From contig PLED01000051.1 in the NCBI GenBank assembly GCA_003136355.1, positions 19,445-51,761 on the forward strand: a stretch of DNA of 32,317 nt. Direction: 5' to 3'. This stretch comes from Vulcanimicrobiota bacterium. Lineage in GTDB: Bacteria > Vulcanimicrobiota > Vulcanimicrobiia > Vulcanimicrobiales > Vulcanimicrobiaceae. Made by a program: the position numbers and the translations under genes. The notes under the pieces are model-generated. The model worked only from the letters and a program-made list of their open reading frames with translations, made no database searches and had not been told where the DNA came from. Positions 24,871-32,317 of this stretch are shown here, in pieces. Numbering within the stretch: the stretch's first letter is position 1; each line of letters starts with the position of its first letter.

Positions 24871-25611
24871 TTACAGAATCTCTTCGGCTTGCTCTTGCGC
24901 ATGCGCGAGCCAAAAATCGAATGAAGCGCGCGCCTGCGCTTCGAGCATGAGATCGCCAGTCACCACTTCACGCAGCAGCAACCGCTCGATATTCGAACGC
25001 GATCCGTAGTTCGTGTCCATCACGACCTCGGCTTTGCGCACGTGTTCGAGGATGTGTTTCGGGAGCTCCGTGCTCGGCGGCAGCGTCGCGATCACGATTT
25101 CGGGCCGGCTCTCGGGCCACTGCTGCGCCTCGAAGCGATCGCAGAGCGCAAGCACCTTGTCGTGATCGCGTCCCCAGACGTAGGTGTAGGCGTCGGTTTG
25201 GTGGAGCTGTGCCAGAATAGCGCGCGCGGTAGCGCCCGTGCCTAAGATCCCGATGCGTTCCAGCGCGACAGGTTGCCCAAGAATCGTTTCCAGCGCCGTC
25301 CGCGCGCCGATGCCGTCGGTGTTGCTCCCAATAACTTTCCCGCCGAAGAAGATTGTGTTCACCGATTCGGACATGCGCGCGTCTTCATCAAGAGACTCGC
25401 AGGCGGCGAGCACTTCTTCTTTCAGTGGTGTGGTGACGTTGAGTCCGGTGTAGCCTTCTTCGCGCAACCGCCGCACTGCATCTATGCCGCCGCCTTTGGG
25501 CACGCGGATCGCAGTGTACGTCCCTTCGATACCGGCATCTTCCAAAAACTGCCCGTGCAGCTCCGGACTGCGGCTGTGCGCGACCGGATCGCCGATCAGC
25601 GCCAGTTTCAC
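24871..25611 (-). CDS. aroE: shikimate dehydrogenase
   Basis: This enzyme reduces 3-dehydroshikimate to shikimate with NADPH in aromatic amino-acid synthesis. It has 246 residues (family about 270, so slightly short). The substrate site has S13-R14-S15-P, K64 in NVTTPLKE, N85 and D99 in NTDG. The Rossmann loop is G124-T-G-A-T-A129. The C-terminal Q-A motif region (LEAQARASFDFW) is present. GTG 25611 is the start, because the frame upstream lies inside the yqeG-like gene. It overlaps that gene's stop by 4 nt (GTGA), so the two are coupled. Confidence 0.95.
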   Translation of the reverse strand: MKLALIGDPVAHSRSPELHGQFLEDAGIEGTYTAIRVPKGGGIDAVRRLREEGYTGLNVTTPLKEEVLAACESLDEDARMSESVNTIFFGGKVIGSNTDGIGARTALETILGQPVALERIGILGTGATARAILAQLHQTDAYTYVWGRDHDKVLALCDRFEAQQWPESRPEIVIATLPPSTELPKHILEHVRKAEVVMDTNYGSRSNIERLLLREVVTGDLMLEAQARASFDFWLAHAQEQAEEIL

Positions 25612-26093
25612 CGGCGGCGCTCCGGAAGAATGATGCGTTCGAGGAACCGGAACATCCGCGTGATCGCGAAGTCGTGTTTTTCGATCGGTTCGGTCAGAAT
25701 CGTATAAAGGTTCCCGCAGAGCTTCGCGCCCAGCACGTCGGTGAACAGCTGATCGCCCACCACGGCCACCTGACTGCGTGGAAGCCCCAACTGCTTGAGG
25801 GCGCGCATGAATCCGAAAGGCAAAGGCTTGAGGGCATTCGGGATGCATCCGATCTTCAGCTGACCGGCGATGCTGCGTGCGCGCTCACTGAAGTTATTAG
25901 AGACCATGCACATCACAAATCCCCGGTCGTGCGCCTCGGCAATCCAAGCCGCGTGCTCGGCGGCTAATTCCGTCTCCCGGAAGCCCAAAAGCGTGTTATC
26001 CAGGTCGATAATGAGGCCGCGGATCCCAGCGTCGGCGAGCTCGGCCAGCGAGACGTCGTGCAGCCTGGGGGCAAAGCGATTGGGACCGAGCAT
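25608..26093 (-). CDS. yqeG: YqeG-family HAD phosphatase
   Basis: A 161-residue HAD-superfamily hydrolase of the IIIA/YqeG type. Motif I is D30-L-D32-N-T-L, motif II is S65-N-N, motif III is K89-P, and motif IV is G113-D-Q-L-F-T-D119. The conserved N-terminus (LHDVSLAELADAGIRGLIIDLDN) supports the start at ATG 26093. An upstream GTG (26153) would add a basic stretch of 20 residues without clear conservation. The substrate is unknown; in Gram-positive genomes yqeG often sits beside aroE, and here it is directly coupled to it. Confidence 0.93.
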   Translation of the reverse strand: MLGPNRFAPRLHDVSLAELADAGIRGLIIDLDNTLLGFRETELAAEHAAWIAEAHDRGFVMCMVSNNFSERARSIAGQLKIGCIPNALKPLPFGFMRALKQLGLPRSQVAVVGDQLFTDVLGAKLCGNLYTILTEPIEKHDFAITRMFRFLERIILPERRR

Positions 26094-26236
26094 TCGCCAG
26101 CGCTTTGGGCCATTTGTCCTCGCTATCCTCGGAAGTTTCCACAGCCCCCTCACCGACGGGGCCCCTTGTCCACCAGTTCAGCCTAGCCCTACACAGATTT
26201 TTAACGTTTTGGACAGTTTGCGCACAAGGACCCGAA

Positions 26237-26252
26237 GCACTATATCTTGTAT
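26237..26252 (+). promoter_or_regulatory. NrdR-box-like operator, site 1
   Basis: GCACTATATCTTGTAT matches the NrdR box consensus (acaCwATATaTwGtgt) at nearly all core positions; the core CTATATCTTG differs at one base. It overlaps the -35 of the predicted nrdJ promoter. NrdR is the known ATP/dATP-sensing repressor of ribonucleotide reductase genes. No nrdR gene is in the window. Confidence 0.75.
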
Positions 26253-26275
26253 CCGGATTCTCTCAGTAGTACAAT
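26247..26275 (+). promoter_or_regulatory. predicted nrdJ promoter
   Basis: A -35 TTGTAT (26247-26252) and a -10 TACAAT (26270-26275) are separated by exactly 17 bp, about 100 bp before the nrdJ ATG. Both hexamers lie within the two NrdR-box-like sites, a layout expected for repression by occlusion. Confidence 0.65.
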
Positions 26276-26284
26276 TTATGGGCA
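26269..26284 (+). promoter_or_regulatory. NrdR-box-like operator, site 2 (weaker)
   Basis: The core CAATTTATGG matches the NrdR box core at 8 of 10 positions and lies exactly 32 bp from site 1. Three helical turns is the usual spacing of paired NrdR boxes. It overlaps the predicted -10. On its own it would be weak; the spacing is what supports it. Confidence 0.5.
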
Positions 26285-26349
26285 CGCCTGAACGGTTCTG
26301 TCCGTTGTGACCGAACAGGTGTTCGATTTAAAACCTCGTATTAAACGGG

Positions 26350-26366
26350 TCCTCCCGCTCGGAGGA
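26350..26366 (+). promoter_or_regulatory. hairpin enclosing the first nrdJ Shine-Dalgarno
   Basis: TCCTCC and GGAGGA form a 6-bp stem around the loop CGCTC, pairing the first GGAGG of the purine-rich tract. A second AAGGAG (26366-26371) stays free 5 nt before the ATG. The stem could tune initiation; no riboswitch features were seen around it. Confidence 0.4.
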
Positions 26367-26376
26367 AGGAGCCTCG

Positions 26377-29300
26377 ATGAAGTTCCGCCGCGTCTATTCG
26401 GCCCCCGGCGACCCCTACGCCGGCCTCACATTCGAACCGCGAACCTCGCGCATCGTCAATCCCGACGGCTCGGTAATTTTCGAGGCGAAAGACGTCGTGG
26501 TGCCGACCGGTTGGAGCCAAGTCGCGACCGACGTGCTTTCCCAGAAGTATTGCCGCAAGGCGGGGGTTCCCAAGGCGCTCAAGCGCGTCGCCGAGGAGGG
26601 CGTGCCCGAATGGCTGTGGCGCTCGGAGCCGGCCGACGACTCTGGCTTCGGGCCGGAATGCGACTCGCGCGAGGTCTTCAATAGACTGGCGGGCTGCTGG
26701 ACCTACTGGGGTTTCAAGCACGGCTACTTCAACAGCGAAGACGACGCGCAGATCTATTACGACGAGATGTGCGCGATGCTCGCGCGGCAGATCGGCGCGC
26801 CCAACTCGCCGCAGTGGTTTAATACAGGTTTGCACTGGGCGTACGGCATCTCCGGACCGTCGCAAGGGCATTACTTCGTCGATCCGATCGATCAGCAAGT
26901 AAAACGCTCGACAAGCACCTACGAACATCCGCAAGTCTCGGCATGCTACATTCTTTCGATCGAAGACGACCTCGTCAACGAGGGCGGCATCTTCGACGGC
27001 GTCGTGCGCGAAGCGCGCATCTTTAAGGGCGGCAGCGGTTCAGGCGCTAATTTTTCCAAGCTCCGCGCAGCCGGCGAAAAACTGACAGGCGGCGGTACCA
27101 GCTCCGGCTTGATGTCCTTCCTGAAAGTCTTCGATCGCGCGGCCGGGGCGATCAAATCGGGCGGCACCACGCGCCGGGCGGCCAAGATGGTCGTGCTGAA
27201 CGCGGATCACCCCGACATCGAACAGTTCGTGAATTGGAAAGTTCGCGAAGAACAGAAAGTTTCCGATCTCGTCGCCGGTTCAATCGCGTGCGAAAAGCAT
27301 CTAAATGCTATCATGAAGGCCGCGCACGACGAAACACTGCCCGATACTGCGCGGCTCGATCCCGCGCTCAATCCCGCGCTCAAACTCGCCATGAAATCGG
27401 CACTGGCATCGGGCATTCCCCAAGCCAACATCCAGTACGCGTTGGACTTTGCCAAGCAAGGTTACAAGTATCTGGACATCGCGACATACGACACCGGCTG
27501 GGATTCGGAAGCATACAATACCGTGTCCGGACAGAATTCGAACAACTCGGTTCGCCTGACCAACGCATTTTTCGAGACCTTGGATCGCGACGAGGATTGG
27601 CATCTCACCGCTCGCACGACGGGCGCGGTCGTCAAGACCATCAAGGCTTCTTCTCTCTGGGAGCAGATCGCGCTCGCGGCTTGGCAGTGTGCCGATCCCG
27701 GCATTCAATACGACGACACACTGCAAGAGTGGCACACCTGCGCGAGTGACGATCGCATAAACGCGACCAATCCGTGCTCCGAATATTGCTTCATCGACGA
27801 TACGGCGTGCAATCTTGCAAGCTTAAACCTCGTCAAGTTCTTGAAAGATGACGGCACATTCGATGCCGAGGTCTTCGCTGAAGCGTCGCGCACGTGGACG
27901 ACGACGCTCGAGATCTCGGTGACGATGGGACAGATGCCCTCGAAAGCCATCGCCGAAAAAAACCATGGCTATCGCACGCTGGGTCTGGGATACGCCAATC
28001 TCGGCACACTGCTGATGCGTATGGGCCTGCCCTACGATTCCGAAGAAGCCTTCGGCTGGTGCGCCGCGCTGAGCGCGCTGATGACCGGCAGCGCCTACCG
28101 CGCGTCGGCGGAAATGGCTCGCGAATTAGGGCCGTTCGCCCGTTTCGAAGCAAATGCGGAGCCGATGCTACGCGTGATCCGCAATCACCGGCGCGCCGCT
28201 TACGACGAACCCGACGCGGCCTACGAAGGGCTGACCGTCAAACCCGTGACGCATTCGCCCACGCTCTTCACGCAAGAGACGTGGGTTCTGGCGCGCAAAA
28301 TGTGGGACGATGCGCTCACCATGGGCGAAGTTACCGGCTTCCGCAACGCGCAGACCGTTGTGATCGCTCCTACAGGTACCATCGCGCTTGTCATGGACTG
28401 CGATACCACGGGCATCGAGCCCGACTTCGCGCTTGTGAAGTTCAAGAAGCTCGCGGGCGGTGGCTACTTCAAGATCGTCAACCAGTCGGTCGAAGCCGCG
28501 CTTCGCAAACTCGGCTACAGCGAACAGCAGATTCACGAGATCGAACTCTTCGCCAAGGGCACCGGATCGCTCGAGGGAGCGCCGCATATTAACGCTGCGA
28601 CCCTGCGCGCGAAGGGCTTCGACGATGCCATGATCGCGCGCATCGAAGCGGCGCTGCCGTCAGCCTTCGAGCTGGAGTTTGCCTTCAATAAATTCGTGCT
28701 TGGCGAAGAGTTCTGCACGCAAACGTTGGGACTGCCGGCCGAGAAGCTCGATCTGTGGAACTACTCCATCCTGCGCGACGGGCTCGGATTCACGCAACGG
28801 CAAATCGACGAAGCGTCCGATGTTATCTGCGGCCGCATGACCCTCGAAGGTGCACCGCATTTGAAGGACGAGCACCTGTTTGTTTTCGATTGTGCCAATC
28901 CGTGCGGCAAACACGGCCAACGCTTCATTCGCCCCCTCGCGCACATCGACATGATGGCCGCGGCCCAGCCGTTCGTCAGCGGCGCCATTAGCAAGACAAT
29001 CAACCTTCCGCAAACCGCCACTTTGGCCGACGTGAAGGAAGCCTACCGCTACGCTTGGGAGCGCATGATTAAAGCGGTCGCGCTGTATCGCGACGGTTCG
29101 AAACTTTCGCAGCCTTTGGCGTCGACCTCCGATCTCGGAGGCGAGATTACCGAGGAAGCTCAGCCGCCGGTTGCCTTCCAACATCCGTTGCAAATCGCCG
29201 AGCGTATCGTTTACCGCTACATCGCCAAACGCCGACGCATGCCGGAACGGCGCAGCGGCTACACGCAAAAAGCGATCGTGGGCGGCCATAAAGTCTACCT

Positions 29301-29973
29301 GCGTACGGGTGAATATGAAGGCGGCCAGCTCGGCGAGATATTCATCGACATGCATAAGGAAGGCGCCGCCTTCCGCTCGCTGATGAACAACTTTGCGATC
29401 GCGGTGTCGCTCGGATTACAGCACGGCGTGCCGCTCGAAGAGTTCGTCGACGCGTTCACTTTCACGCGCTTCGAGCCCAACGGACCGGTGGTCGGCCACG
29501 ATCACATCAAGATGGCGACGTCGATTCTCGACTACATCTTCCGCGAACTGGCCGTGAGTTATCTCGGCCGCTACGAGCTCGCGCACGTGCAACCCGATAT
29601 GGACATGGACTCGATGGGACCGGTTCGCCAGGAGGATTACTTCGGCGAGGAAGCCGGGGAAGTGCAGTACGTTACCGCGGGTGTCAGCGAGAAAATGCAC
29701 CCGACCAGCACGCATCTTCGAATGAACGGATCGGCTCCGCACGCCCAAACGCTCGACGTCGTCGATCGCGTGATCGAAAGCGCCGGCAATGCGCCGGCGA
29801 TGGCAACGGCCGGAACGGCAACGGCGGTGGCCGTGAAGACGGCGCAAATTACCGCGGCAAAAGCTAAGGGCTACACCGGAAATGCGTGCTCGGATTGCGG
29901 ACAACTCACGATGGTCCGTAACGGCTCTTGTGAAAAGTGCGACTCGTGCGGAGCGACCAGCGGCTGTAGCTAA
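26377..29973 (+). CDS. nrdJ: adenosylcobalamin-dependent ribonucleotide reductase (class II)
   Basis: This enzyme makes deoxyribonucleotides using coenzyme B12, with or without oxygen. The 1198 residues fit the long NrdJ form. The redox Cys pair is C190 (QVSACYILS) and C478 ([10 protein letters not shown]). The thiyl-radical Cys is C467 in N465-P-C-S-E469; the 11-residue spacing to C478 equals that in the Thermotoga enzyme. The finger-loop region [10 protein letters not shown] is also present. A TSCPD domain (about 965-1080) is followed by an Ala-rich linker and a Cys-rich zinc tail ([13 protein letters not shown]), the usual redox tail. ATG 26377 has a GGAGGAAGGAG leader. Expression is probably NrdR-controlled. 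The downstream gene is 9 nt away. Confidence 0.97.
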   Translation: MKFRRVYSAPGDPYAGLTFEPRTSRIVNPDGSVIFEAKDVVVPTGWSQVATDVLSQKYCRKAGVPKALKRVAEEGVPEWLWRSEPADDSGFGPECDSREVFNRLAGCWTYWGFKHGYFNSEDDAQIYYDEMCAMLARQIGAPNSPQWFNTGLHWAYGISGPSQGHYFVDPIDQQVKRSTSTYEHPQVSACYILSIEDDLVNEGGIFDGVVREARIFKGGSGSGANFSKLRAAGEKLTGGGTSSGLMSFLKVFDRAAGAIKSGGTTRRAAKMVVLNADHPDIEQFVNWKVREEQKVSDLVAGSIACEKHLNAIMKAAHDETLPDTARLDPALNPALKLAMKSALASGIPQANIQYALDFAKQGYKYLDIATYDTGWDSEAYNTVSGQNSNNSVRLTNAFFETLDRDEDWHLTARTTGAVVKTIKASSLWEQIALAAWQCADPGIQYDDTLQEWHTCASDDRINATNPCSEYCFIDDTACNLASLNLVKFLKDDGTFDAEVFAEASRTWTTTLEISVTMGQMPSKAIAEKNHGYRTLGLGYANLGTLLMRMGLPYDSEEAFGWCAALSALMTGSAYRASAEMARELGPFARFEANAEPMLRVIRNHRRAAYDEPDAAYEGLTVKPVTHSPTLFTQETWVLARKMWDDALTMGEVTGFRNAQTVVIAPTGTIALVMDCDTTGIEPDFALVKFKKLAGGGYFKIVNQSVEAALRKLGYSEQQIHEIELFAKGTGSLEGAPHINAATLRAKGFDDAMIARIEAALPSAFELEFAFNKFVLGEEFCTQTLGLPAEKLDLWNYSILRDGLGFTQRQIDEASDVICGRMTLEGAPHLKDEHLFVFDCANPCGKHGQRFIRPLAHIDMMAAAQPFVSGAISKTINLPQTATLADVKEAYRYAWERMIKAVALYRDGSKLSQPLASTSDLGGEITEEAQPPVAFQHPLQIAERIVYRYIAKRRRMPERRSGYTQKAIVGGHKVYLRTGEYEGGQLGEIFIDMHKEGAAFRSLMNNFAIAVSLGLQHGVPLEEFVDAFTFTRFEPNGPVVGHDHIKMATSILDYIFRELAVSYLGRYELAHVQPDMDMDSMGPVRQEDYFGEEAGEVQYVTAGVSEKMHPTSTHLRMNGSAPHAQTLDVVDRVIESAGNAPAMATAGTATAVAVKTAQITAAKAKGYTGNACSDCGQLTMVRNGSCEKCDSCGATSGCS

Positions 29974-29982
29974 AACTGCCAA

Positions 29983-30708
29983 ATGAAGACCATCCTTTTT
30001 GCTCTGTTCATCGCATCGGTCGCAGCATCTCCCGCCGCAGTGTGTGCCGCGCAGCCGATGAGGCCTCCGAACGGAACCTACGTTTACTCGATTGGCCCAG
30101 GAACGGGCCCACCGGAACTCACGAGCACGATCAAGGTCGATGGCAGTGGATCAATATTCGCGATCTCGGAGACGACGAATCTACCAGGCGGAGCGATTGC
30201 AACGACACAAAGCAGGTGGTCCAGCGCGACGTTGTTGCCACTGACCTTTGACGTACACCAAGGCAGGGTAACGCTGCGCGCGCGAATCACACCGGCGAAG
30301 CTCACGTTTATCGGTAAGCGCGTTTCGTTTGCGCGCCTGCCCGGGACCAGCTCGATTCTTCCCAGCGTGGGCCTCATCTCGACCGATTTGATGTTTGCGT
30401 ACTTCGTGAACGCGCATCCGGACGAATCCCTCACGCTTACGGAGATTCAAAATAATCAAACCGTGCTCGTCCGGCCAAGTAGCGCGTCGCCGGCGCCGAT
30501 TGGTCGTGGCGACCACACAGCCATCGTAATCACCAAGCAGGAGAGATATGGAGATGCTGGGGACCAAGAGCAGATCGTTGCCTGGTTGAACCGCCAGAAC
30601 GGAATCATCGATGAAGAGGTAGCAAATCCTGGCGATGCGCGGATAACGCTTCTCCACTTTACGCCAGCCGTCGGTAACCCGAATCTGCAACGCTCACCCG
30701 CGCGGTAG
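29983..30708 (+). CDS. secreted protein of unknown function
   Basis: A 241-residue protein with a clear Sec signal peptide (MKT, hydrophobic core, cleavage likely after AVCAA at about 22-23). The mature part is rich in Thr/Ser/Pro and beta-like strands, without cysteines or a known domain that I can name. It follows nrdJ by 9 nt, but a functional link to deoxynucleotide synthesis is not suggested by the sequence. Codon use is less GC-biased than in nrdJ. The next gene is another exported protein. Confidence 0.75.
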   Translation: MKTILFALFIASVAASPAAVCAAQPMRPPNGTYVYSIGPGTGPPELTSTIKVDGSGSIFAISETTNLPGGAIATTQSRWSSATLLPLTFDVHQGRVTLRARITPAKLTFIGKRVSFARLPGTSSILPSVGLISTDLMFAYFVNAHPDESLTLTEIQNNQTVLVRPSSASPAPIGRGDHTAIVITKQERYGDAGDQEQIVAWLNRQNGIIDEEVANPGDARITLLHFTPAVGNPNLQRSPAR

Positions 30709-30740
30709 CAGTAAGTGGCATCAGCCGGAAAGGCAGTGTC

Positions 30741-31637
30741 GTGATACTGCCTATGCGTGGGATAAATTCGCGCACTGAAATGCTGCGCCAATGTGTTTGT
30801 GTCGTCGCGCTCCTTGTGTTGTCGGGATGCAGGCTTGACGTCACCCAAGGCATCGATGTCACCACTAAGGGTCGAGAAGTCATCACCTATACCGAGGTAT
30901 TTGACGACGAAGCGTTTACTGCCACGACGCAAATTGGCGGAGCGTATGCCTTCGGCTTTGATGCAGCAAAGCAAGATGGCTGGGACGTCCGCGGCTCGAG
31001 CGGTCCAAATGCACATACGTTCGTATTCACACGATCGTTCTCAGCACAGGATGCCGAAGCGGACCTTACGCGCCTGGCGAACGACGGCGCCCGAGCCACG
31101 CCGGCTGATGCTTTCTTCATCGGTCCCACAGCCTTCGTTGGTGTTCCGATAACAGCTTCTACAACAAATGATAAGGTAGTTTCGCTCCCATCGCTCTTAC
31201 CAAGGGAAATGCTGTCGAAAAACGACCGGCGAAACTCAGCGTTCCAACTTGCAAACGCGCGTGTGAACGCCGCCGTCGTCGACAGCGTTGTGCACGTTCA
31301 CATCGAACTCCGCGATGCAACGGGGGTTCATCGGTTCGAGCCGAGCTTTGCCGCGGCTTCTGTGATCTCACCGTCGTCCTCGGCCGGTATGCATATTGGT
31401 CATCAATGGCCTGTCTCACGCATCCTTGCCTTTTGGCGTGAAGTAGGGGCCTATGGCGTATTCGACTACGTGCACTACTCGCCGCCGTTGTGCCACGCCG
31501 ATCCGAAATATCGTAAGTCTTGGTTGTTCGGCGTAGGCGTCTATGCGACCGGAGCCCGGATACCGGAACAACTTATGTCGAGCGCGGTAACGCTCGCCGA
31601 CGAATGGCTCACCGTGCATCCCGTGAAGTGTCCCTAG
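30741..31637 (+). CDS. lipoprotein of unknown function
   Basis: A 298-residue exported lipoprotein. The lipobox L-S-G-C (about residue 30 from the GTG start) follows a hydrophobic core, and the sequence after it (CRLDVTQGIDVTTKGREV) vaguely recalls the LppM-like domain of actinobacterial lipoproteins. That link is weak. GTG 30741 has AAAGG 7 nt upstream; an ATG at 30780 would give a more normal signal length (Cys at 17). No catalytic motif is seen. Codon use is less biased than in neighbouring housekeeping genes. It is not in an evident operon with the truncated amidohydrolase, which is on the opposite strand. Confidence 0.75.
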   Translation: MILPMRGINSRTEMLRQCVCVVALLVLSGCRLDVTQGIDVTTKGREVITYTEVFDDEAFTATTQIGGAYAFGFDAAKQDGWDVRGSSGPNAHTFVFTRSFSAQDAEADLTRLANDGARATPADAFFIGPTAFVGVPITASTTNDKVVSLPSLLPREMLSKNDRRNSAFQLANARVNAAVVDSVVHVHIELRDATGVHRFEPSFAAASVISPSSSAGMHIGHQWPVSRILAFWREVGAYGVFDYVHYSPPLCHADPKYRKSWLFGVGVYATGARIPEQLMSSAVTLADEWLTVHPVKCP

Positions 31638-31652
31638 CGGAATAGCGGCCGC

Positions 31653-32317
31653 TTACGCCGCCGAGGCGTAGATTGTGCGACCGTCGCGCAGCGTGAGTCG
31701 CACGTCAGCGAGCGCGCGAATGTCCGTCGTAGGATCGCCGCGTAGCACAGCGAGATCCGCTTCGCATCCCGGCGCTACGCGTCCGAGTCGATCGCAATCT
31801 CCGAAGAATTGAGCCGGCGTCGACGTCATCGACGCGAGGATCTCAGCGAACCTCATACCTGCAGATTCCATCACGTTATACTCCGCGGACGGCTCGGGAT
31901 CGACAGCGCCGAGGTCCGTTCCGAAAAGCACGGCGGCGCCGGCTGTGATCCAGGCGCGCAATTGTTCTATCGCCGCGTTGGTTACGTGTTCTTGCGCCGA
32001 TACGCTATCGTGTCTTGCGAAATATTTCCAAAGCGTCAGCGTTGGCGTCAGTGCGACCTTTCGCTCGCGCACTTCTTCCAAGATCGCGTCGGTCCACGGA
32101 CCCGAGTGGGGAGTCGTGTGCGCGATCACGTCGACGCCTCCGCGAAGTGCCGTCAGAACGTCGTCACCCGTCGCCGGGTGTGCAAAAACGAGCTTCCCCG
32201 CCCGGTGCACTTCTTCCGTAACCGCTGAGATAAGCTCTGTGGAAAACGCGGGCGCTCCTGACGCTGCGCCTTGCACGAACAGTTTGATGCCGTCGACACC
32301 TTTCTCTAAAAGTGCTT
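31653..32317 (-). CDS. amidohydrolase-family protein, partial (C-terminal part)
   Basis: The reading frame is open to the right edge, so the N-terminal metal-binding HxH part is outside the window. The visible 221 residues carry the later family motifs: a Lys in GIKLFVQGA (possible carbamylated ligand), His in VFAHPA, His in DVIAHTT, and Asp in LFGTDLGA. The C-terminal small domain (GCEADLAVLRGDP, ending in GRTIYAS) is typical of imidazolonepropionase/prolidase-like amidohydrolases. The substrate is unknown. Convergent with the lipoprotein gene, 15 bp apart. Confidence 0.9.
   Translation of the reverse strand, partial: ALLEKGVDGIKLFVQGAASGAPAFSTELISAVTEEVHRAGKLVFAHPATGDDVLTALRGGVDVIAHTTPHSGPWTDAILEEVRERKVALTPTLTLWKYFARHDSVSAQEHVTNAAIEQLRAWITAGAAVLFGTDLGAVDPEPSAEYNVMESAGMRFAEILASMTSTPAQFFGDCDRLGRVAPGCEADLAVLRGDPTTDIRALADVRLTLRDGRTIYASAA

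Noticed and set aside
26094-26376. Cobalamin riboswitch upstream of the B12-dependent nrdJ
   Set aside because: The leader is short and shows no B12-box-like core; NrdR-like sites explain the region better.
1-32317. CRISPR array, insertion sequence or prophage
   Set aside because: No regularly spaced repeats, transposase or integrase motifs, or phage structural genes were found; the lone HNH gene is not enough.

Overview
The window is a gene-dense, high-GC bacterial chromosome segment. It has many GTG/TTG starts, frequent GTGA/ATGA stop-start overlaps, and almost no room for intrinsic terminators. No phage block, insertion sequence, CRISPR array or rRNA was seen. A TonB-type C-terminal domain, lipoproteins and YggT/UbiB membrane proteins suggest a diderm aerobe. 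The aerobic character comes from two oxygen-dependent ring-cleavage-pathway enzymes (HppD, HmgA), a mononuclear-iron sulfoxide-synthase-like protein and a ferritin. My best guess at lineage is an uncultured group such as Candidatus Eremiobacterota or a relative. This rests on general gene content only and is held with low confidence.

Left part (1-5400, minus strand). An SRP RNA is followed by a membrane-anchored M23 peptidase, yggT, lepA (EF4), rdgB (house-cleaning NTPase) and a two-domain GNAT protein. A small HNH-endonuclease gene with its own AT-rich promoter comes next; its stop codon lies inside a tRNA-Pro gene. A partial tRNA (probably Arg) runs off the left edge.

Tyrosine/homogentisate block (5399-12783). 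A secreted M3 metallopeptidase, a PEBP-family protein, hmgA and a TonB-C-domain protein lie on the plus strand. They converge on fah, which is coupled to a conserved gene of unknown function (minus). hppD starts divergently 42 bp away. HppD, HmgA and Fah together convert 4-hydroxyphenylpyruvate to fumarate and acetoacetate, but maleylacetoacetate isomerase (MaiA) is not visible. The unknown gene, coupled to fah, is a candidate for the missing step.

Long plus-strand operon (11668-21091). hppD, deoC, aldehyde dehydrogenase, PAS-GGDEF-EAL, an EgtB-like sulfoxide synthase, a family-5 solute-binding lipoprotein and a long-type isocitrate dehydrogenase are overlapping or within 14 nt of each other. 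Carbon from tyrosine and deoxyribose is fed to central metabolism, and the cluster also carries a c-di-GMP enzyme and a thiol/sulfoxide enzyme.

Right part (21092-32317). It holds a UbiB-family kinase-like protein (minus), a small exported protein, a ferritin-like protein (minus), and a stand-alone ALDH-like protein that lacks the catalytic half. Then come tRNA-Ser(GGA), aroE and a YqeG-type HAD phosphatase (minus). nrdJ (B12-dependent ribonucleotide reductase) follows, with a promoter overlapped by two NrdR-box-like sites. Two exported proteins of unknown function and a truncated amidohydrolase (minus) reach the right edge. No stretch over 300 bases lacks a gene.
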